9,017 nucleotides of DNA, from the NCBI GenBank assembly GCA_002067555.1, contig MVQQ01000174.1, positions 1 to 9,017 on the forward strand, in the 5' to 3' direction. Positions 5,508 through 9,017 of this stretch are shown piece by piece. The stretch comes from Syntrophorhabdus sp. PtaB.Bin184. Its GTDB lineage: Bacteria > Desulfobacterota > Syntrophorhabdia > Syntrophorhabdales > Syntrophorhabdaceae. The first letter of the stretch is position 1. Each line of letters begins with the position of its first letter. The notes beneath the pieces are model-generated. The model had not been told where the DNA came from. It ran no database searches and was given only the letters and a program-made list of their open reading frames with translations. Made by a program: the position numbers and the translations under genes.

Positions 5508-6965
5508 TCACGGGTTGTATATCTTTCGGATCTTTTCCTTCGCCTCGCCGACCTGTGCCGGTGAAAGCTTGAGCCCCGCGGGCGTATGTTCCGGTTCGGC
5601 GCCGATGCTGTAAATGCGCTCGGGAAGGTTTGCCTGTTCTCTCATGCCCGGAGGCAATTCGGGGACCACCCCTATGGCCCTGCGCACATCGTCGGGGAAC
5701 TTGCCGGGATCGGCCGTCTCGTAGATCACTGCCGGCCGGTCATGTTTTCCTCCAAGGTATTCTTCCAGGGCGGCCCAGCCCACGGCACCGTGAGGGTCGA
5801 GGATAATGCGATAGCGCTCGTAGACGTCCTTCATCGTTTCAAAATGACGGGGATTGTTTATCCCGAGGGAGACGATGTCCCGCCGCATGGCCTGCATGTC
5901 GGGCATGCGGTCGATGATGCCCGGTCTCGTCACGTTTCCCGTCGACCTGTCCCGTTCGTCGTAGATGTGGCCGCCATAGAAGTCGATGAGGCGTGCCAGG
6001 TTGCTCGGATGGGAGACGATCATGGCCGATGACGGGGACTTGATGGAAGGCCGCACAGTGTAGGTCCCGGAGGCGAGGAAATCGGGAAACTCGGTATTCT
6101 CGTTGACGCCACATATGATCGTTTCGACGGGAAGCCCCATCTGTCTTGCCAGAACGGTCCCCATCATGTTGCCGAAATTGCCGGAGGGGATGCTGGCGAT
6201 AAAGGGTTCCGAAGAGGTCTCCATCTGCGAATATGCGTAGAAGGGGTAGACTGCCTGGGGAACGAGCCTGCCGACACTGATGGAATTTGCGGAGGTGAAG
6301 CGTTCCCGGTCGCCGAAGAGATCGAGGGCGAAGGACGTGTCGCCGAGGATGTTCTTGGCGAGTGCCTGGCACACATCGAAATCGCCGTTCACTTCAAAGG
6401 CGTGGACGTTGCCGCGAAGGGTGGTCATCTGGCGCCGTTGCCCCTCGCTGATGGACCCCTTCGGATAGAAGACGATGTTGTCGATGTTGTCGAGGCCGAG
6501 AAGGGCGTCCGCCACGGCCCCTCCGGTGTCTCCGCTCGTGGCAACGATGACGACCCTTCTCAATCCCCTTTCGCCGAGGAAGTAGTTGAGCATCCTGCCG
6601 AAGAACCTTGCGGCGTAATCCTTGAAGGAGTAGGTCGGTCCCCGTGTGAGCCATATTATATGGGTCTTGCCCGTGACCTTCTGCACCGCGGTGGGGATCC
6701 TCCGGGCGTCGTAGGCGTCGTCGAGAAGCGATCTCAGCCGTGCCGGGGGAACCTCACGCCCGAGAAAAGGCTCGAGCACCTCGTAGGCGATTCCGGCGTA
6801 GCTCATGCCCTTCATGGCCTCTATGCGTTCCCGGGACAGGACGGGGATGTCCTTCCGGGCCATCATATACAAGCCGTAGTTCGACGCCATCCCCGTAAGG
6901 AGCGCGGTCTCGAAATTGACGCGTTCCGCCGGGTTGTTGGTGCTGTAGTACGCTATCTCGCCCAT
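5508..6965 (-). CDS. thrC: Threonine synthase
   Basis: PLP-dependent enzyme converting O-phospho-L-homoserine to L-threonine in the cytoplasm, the last step of threonine synthesis. At 485 residues it is the long form similar to the E. coli and yeast enzymes. The N-terminus YYSTNNP with FETALLTGMASNYGLY is typical of this form. The PLP lysine is Lys115 in TYSFKDYAARFF, and the phosphate-binding region includes ATSGDTGGA and SGNFGNMMG. The frame is intact to IYNP. The ATG at 6965 is chosen because the conserved N-terminus begins there; there is no recognisable ribosome binding site, and a promoter -10 box lies only 9 nt upstream. Neighbouring genes are not threonine-pathway genes, so no pathway operon is visible here. 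Confidence 0.97.
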   Translation of the reverse strand: MGEIAYYSTNNPAERVNFETALLTGMASNYGLYMMARKDIPVLSRERIEAMKGMSYAGIAYEVLEPFLGREVPPARLRSLLDDAYDARRIPTAVQKVTGKTHIIWLTRGPTYSFKDYAARFFGRMLNYFLGERGLRRVVIVATSGDTGGAVADALLGLDNIDNIVFYPKGSISEGQRRQMTTLRGNVHAFEVNGDFDVCQALAKNILGDTSFALDLFGDRERFTSANSISVGRLVPQAVYPFYAYSQMETSSEPFIASIPSGNFGNMMGTVLARQMGLPVETIICGVNENTEFPDFLASGTYTVRPSIKSPSSAMIVSHPSNLARLIDFYGGHIYDERDRSTGNVTRPGIIDRMPDMQAMRRDIVSLGINNPRHFETMKDVYERYRIILDPHGAVGWAALEEYLGGKHDRPAVIYETADPGKFPDDVRRAIGVVPELPPGMREQANLPERIYSIGAEPEHTPAGLKLSPAQVGEAKEKIRKIYNP

Positions 6966-6974
6966 GGCAGGTTA

Positions 6975-7003
6975 AGCATACAAAAAGTTTGCTTTTTTTT
7001 CAA
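6975..7003 (-). promoter_or_regulatory. thrC promoter, close to the start codon
   Basis: TTGAAA (7003-6998) and TATGCT (6980-6975) are spaced 17 bp on the minus strand. Only 9 nt separate the -10 box from the thrC ATG, so transcription would start within about 3 nt of the start codon. Confidence 0.55.
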
Positions 7004-7016
7004 CTTCCTTTATAAT
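6989..7016 (+). promoter_or_regulatory. Promoter of the plus-strand secreted-protein gene
   Basis: A perfect TATAAT (7011-7016) lies 9 nt before the ATG at 7026. A weak -35 (TTGCTT, 6989-6994) precedes it at 16 bp spacing. It interleaves with the divergent thrC promoter, so the two may compete for RNA polymerase. Confidence 0.55.
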
Positions 7017-7025
7017 TGTCATACC

Positions 7026-7619
7026 ATGGTCTTCATGAGACCCTACCTGCTCCGCAGGATGATCCTTCCCGCATTTCTGGTTTTCCTGACCGCCGGCGTC
7101 GCAACTTCCGATCCCATGCCCGTAGGGGGGCCCCGGGATAATGAGAAAGCGGTCGTGGCCTCCGATGATCTCCCCAAGGCGTCTGCCGTAAAGAATCCCC
7201 ATGGTTTCCTTCAGTTTGACGGCACGGGATACCGGGTTGTGACGAAGGAGGTAAAGCCGGAAAAGACGAACCACATCCGGCTGAAACCCATCGGTCCATC
7301 GGGGTCGAACGGAGCGGGTTCCACCGTTTATACCCTCGAGGTGCTCGGGGAGAAGGCCGGCGAGGAGAACAGGCAGCAAACTCCTTCCGTGAATGACGGA
7401 GCCCGCCTTGCCGTTGAAAGGGTGGAAGATCTCGACAAAAAGAAGAACTTGACTCCGGAGCCGGGAAAGGAGCACAAGGCCGACGTGGGTCTCGGCGTCA
7501 AGGTTTCGGAATCGAGCGAAGTGATGGTCGGTCGCGGTCTTGTTCTGGAGCGCAAGGAGGACAGGGGCCTTGAATCCCGCGACGACGGATGGCGTTTCCG
7601 CTTCAAGACGAACTTCTAG
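7026..7619 (+). CDS. Predicted exported protein of unknown function
   Basis: Protein of 197 residues that I do not recognise. The N-terminus (MVFMRPYLLRRMILPAFL, then VFLTAGVATSDP) is a signal peptide with a plausible cleavage near residues 26-28, so it is probably periplasmic or outer-membrane. The middle is polar and rich in Lys, Glu, Gly and Pro, suggesting flexibility. The C-terminal 45 residues alternate polar and hydrophobic positions (VGLGVKVS, VMVGRGLVLERK, GWRFRFKTNF) and end in Phe, like the last strands of an outer-membrane beta-barrel, though too few strands are present for a complete barrel. The frame is open far upstream to 6402, but that part is antisense to thrC. Start is ATG 7026 or ATG 7035; neither has a clear ribosome binding site. 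It converges on rlmB with a 19-bp gap. Confidence 0.75.
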   Translation: MVFMRPYLLRRMILPAFLVFLTAGVATSDPMPVGGPRDNEKAVVASDDLPKASAVKNPHGFLQFDGTGYRVVTKEVKPEKTNHIRLKPIGPSGSNGAGSTVYTLEVLGEKAGEENRQQTPSVNDGARLAVERVEDLDKKKNLTPEPGKEHKADVGLGVKVSESSEVMVGRGLVLERKEDRGLESRDDGWRFRFKTNF

Positions 7620-7638
7620 GACCCGGCCAGCCTGTCCG

Positions 7639-8358
7639 TCAGAGCCTCTTCTTCATAACCTCGTAGCACGCAAGAGCGAAAGACGTGGCAACATTGAGTG
7701 AAGGGAACGAGGGGTTTGTCGGGATCCTCACGAGGGTGTCACAGGTCTCCTTCGTCAGCCTGCGCAAACCCTCTTCGCCGCCGAAGACAAGGCACACGGG
7801 CCCCCTGAGGTCGACCTCCCAGATTGCCGTGGCACCGCGTTCGTCAAGGCCGTAGCAGAAAATACCCCTCTTTTTCAGGGCATCGAGATATCGTGAAAGG
7901 TTCGTGACCCGCACGACCTCTATGAATTCGGTGGCCCCCCGGGATATGTTGGCCACCGTATCGTTTATCACGCAGGAACGGTCTTTGGGAAGGATAAGGG
8001 CATCGACGCCCATGCAGGCGGCACTCCGCGCGATATTGCCCAGGTTCTGGGGGTCCTGCACGCCGTCGAGCGCCCCCAGGAACACGGGACCCATGGAATC
8101 GAGACGATCGAGAAAGGTGTCCTGACCGGTATAATCGAAGTCATCGCGTTCGAGGCACACGTGCGACCTCGGGGAGCCGCACTTTTTCGCGAAGGCCTCG
8201 GAGGGGAGGACACGGTACGATACACCCTGCCTTTTCGCCTCCTCGATCAATTCCTCTGAGAGCCTCTCGTGACCCTGCCGGATGAGAAGTCTGCGGGCCT
8301 TGCCCGGGTGGTTCTTCAAGGCCTCCCTGATGCTGTTCCTGTTAAACAGAAAGGGCAT
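7639..8358 (-). CDS. rlmB: SpoU/TrmH-family rRNA 2'-O-methyltransferase, RlmB-like
   Basis: SAM-dependent RNA ribose methyltransferase of the SPOUT superfamily, 239 residues. RlmB members methylate G2251 of 23S rRNA. Residues 1-75 match the small RNA-binding substrate domain (LFNRNSIREAL at the start). The knotted catalytic domain shows motif 1 LDGVQDPQNLGNIARSA (97-113), motif 2 VFGGEEGLR (191-199) and motif 3 IPTNPSFPSLNVA (212-224), containing the expected Asn, Arg, Glu and SLNV residues. Motif 3 is somewhat divergent from the common IPMxGxxxSLNV form. The start ATG at 8358 overlaps the end of pyrF by 17 bp, with GGGGA 8 nt upstream, indicating translation coupled to pyrF. Assignment to RlmB rather than another TrmH-type enzyme rests on length and the N-terminal domain, so the exact RNA target is uncertain. 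Confidence 0.88.
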   Translation of the reverse strand: MPFLFNRNSIREALKNHPGKARRLLIRQGHERLSEELIEEAKRQGVSYRVLPSEAFAKKCGSPRSHVCLERDDFDYTGQDTFLDRLDSMGPVFLGALDGVQDPQNLGNIARSAACMGVDALILPKDRSCVINDTVANISRGATEFIEVVRVTNLSRYLDALKKRGIFCYGLDERGATAIWEVDLRGPVCLVFGGEEGLRRLTKETCDTLVRIPTNPSFPSLNVATSFALACYEVMKKRL

Positions 8359-9017
8359 CGCGTATATCCCCGGTGATCTTTCTCAGAAGGGCCTTCGGAT
8401 CCGACGCATCCCTGACCGCCCTGCCGAGGACGATATACGAGGCTCCCCTCTTTATCGCCTCCTGTGGGGTGATCGTCCGTTTCTGGTCGTCTTTCCTGTC
8501 CTCGACCCTGACCCCGGGTGTGATGATGAGAAAATCGCTGCCGCAGGTTTCCCTGATCATCTCGATCTCGCTTCCCCCCGCCACGACGCCGTCGAGCCCG
8601 GCTTCCTTCGCGAGAAGCGCCAGCCTTTTCGTCAGTTCGATGACGGGAATGTCGAAGCCGACCCTTTTGAGCTCCGCGTCATCGAGACTCGTGAGGACCG
8701 TCACCCCTATGATCCTGGGGCGCACGAGGCCCGGGTTCTTGCCTGCCTCGACGAGGGCCCGCTTGGCCTCGCTCATCATGGAGAAACCACCCGAGGCGTG
8801 GACGTTCAGGATGTCGACGCCGAGCTTCGCCGCCTCGACGGAGGCCCTGGCAACGGTGTTGGGAATATCATGATACTTGAGGTCGAGAAAGACCTTCGAG
8901 TTTTTGAGCTTTATGTAATCCACTATCTTGGGTCCACACTGGGTGAAGAGCTGCTTGCCCACCTTGAACATGCCCACGTGGTCCTTGAACTCCATGACAA
9001 GCTGCTGCGCCTCCTCG
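8342..9017 (-). CDS. pyrF: Orotidine-5'-phosphate decarboxylase, 5' end outside window
   Basis: Decarboxylates OMP to UMP, the last step of de novo pyrimidine synthesis; cytoplasmic TIM-barrel dimer. The frame is open to the right edge (EEAQQLVMEF before the internal Met at 8995), so about 10-15 N-terminal residues, including the first active-site Asp of the ALD motif, are missing. The catalytic DxKxxD array is present as FLDLKYHDIPNTV. Further family landmarks are VDILNVHASGG, IGVTVLTSL, DGVVAGGSE, the phosphate-binding ITPGVR, and YIVLGRAVRDASDP near the end. It terminates with TAA inside the start of rlmB, and the two likely share a transcript. Confidence 0.97.
   Translation of the reverse strand, partial: EEAQQLVMEFKDHVGMFKVGKQLFTQCGPKIVDYIKLKNSKVFLDLKYHDIPNTVARASVEAAKLGVDILNVHASGGFSMMSEAKRALVEAGKNPGLVRPRIIGVTVLTSLDDAELKRVGFDIPVIELTKRLALLAKEAGLDGVVAGGSEIEMIRETCGSDFLIITPGVRVEDRKDDQKRTITPQEAIKRGASYIVLGRAVRDASDPKALLRKITGDIRDALSV

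Noticed and set aside
6402..7025. Upstream extension of the plus-strand secreted-protein gene
   Set aside because: This part is antisense to thrC; the signal peptide starts at 7026 or 7035, just after a TATAAT box.
1..9017. CRISPR arrays, tRNA or rRNA genes, transposases, phage genes
   Set aside because: None seen on reading: no spaced direct repeats, no recognisable tRNA or rRNA segments, and no recombinase or phage motifs.

Overview
The window looks like chromosomal DNA from a moderately GC-rich Gram-negative bacterium. My best guess is an anaerobic deltaproteobacterium (Desulfobacterota; Syntrophorhabdus/Syntrophus-like). That guess rests on protein flavour, putative lipoproteins, a likely in-frame selenocysteine codon and the metal-transport operon style; no phylogeny was run. 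Apart from one small gene, all genes are on the minus strand, so the window reads from its right end to its left.

From right to left: pyrF (cut by the right edge) overlaps rlmB, a SpoU-type RNA 2'-O-methyltransferase. A small secreted protein of unknown function (7026-7619) is the only plus-strand gene; it converges on rlmB and diverges from thrC (threonine synthase). About 60 bp separate thrC from this gene and hold two interleaved promoters, both so close to their start codons that the transcripts may be almost leaderless. Downstream of thrC is a short exported rhodanese-like gene. Its reading frame meets TGA exactly at the end of the active-site loop, then continues for 37 codons that complete the rhodanese fold. 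A 39-nt hairpin with a GGUC apical loop begins just after the TGA. I read this as a selenocysteine-containing rhodanese with a bacterial SECIS element, the most interesting item here.

Next is a compact metal-uptake operon: a Fur-family regulator (Zur-like), znuA (binding lipoprotein), znuC (ATPase) and znuB (permease). It has a strong sigma-70-type promoter, and a 21-bp imperfect palindrome between the -10 box and the start codon is a good candidate for the regulator's own operator. The first three genes overlap or abut. Between znuC and znuB lies a 130-bp insert flanked by inverted arrays of a 7-bp repeat (TTGGNNA). znuB most likely starts at a TTG codon just after it. The regulator would shut off transcription of the whole operon when metal is sufficient.

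At the left end is dnaK (557 codons present, 3' end outside) with its own vegetative-type promoter. A 13-bp perfect palindrome covers its -35 box. No CIRCE or sigma-32 site is evident, and grpE is not directly upstream.
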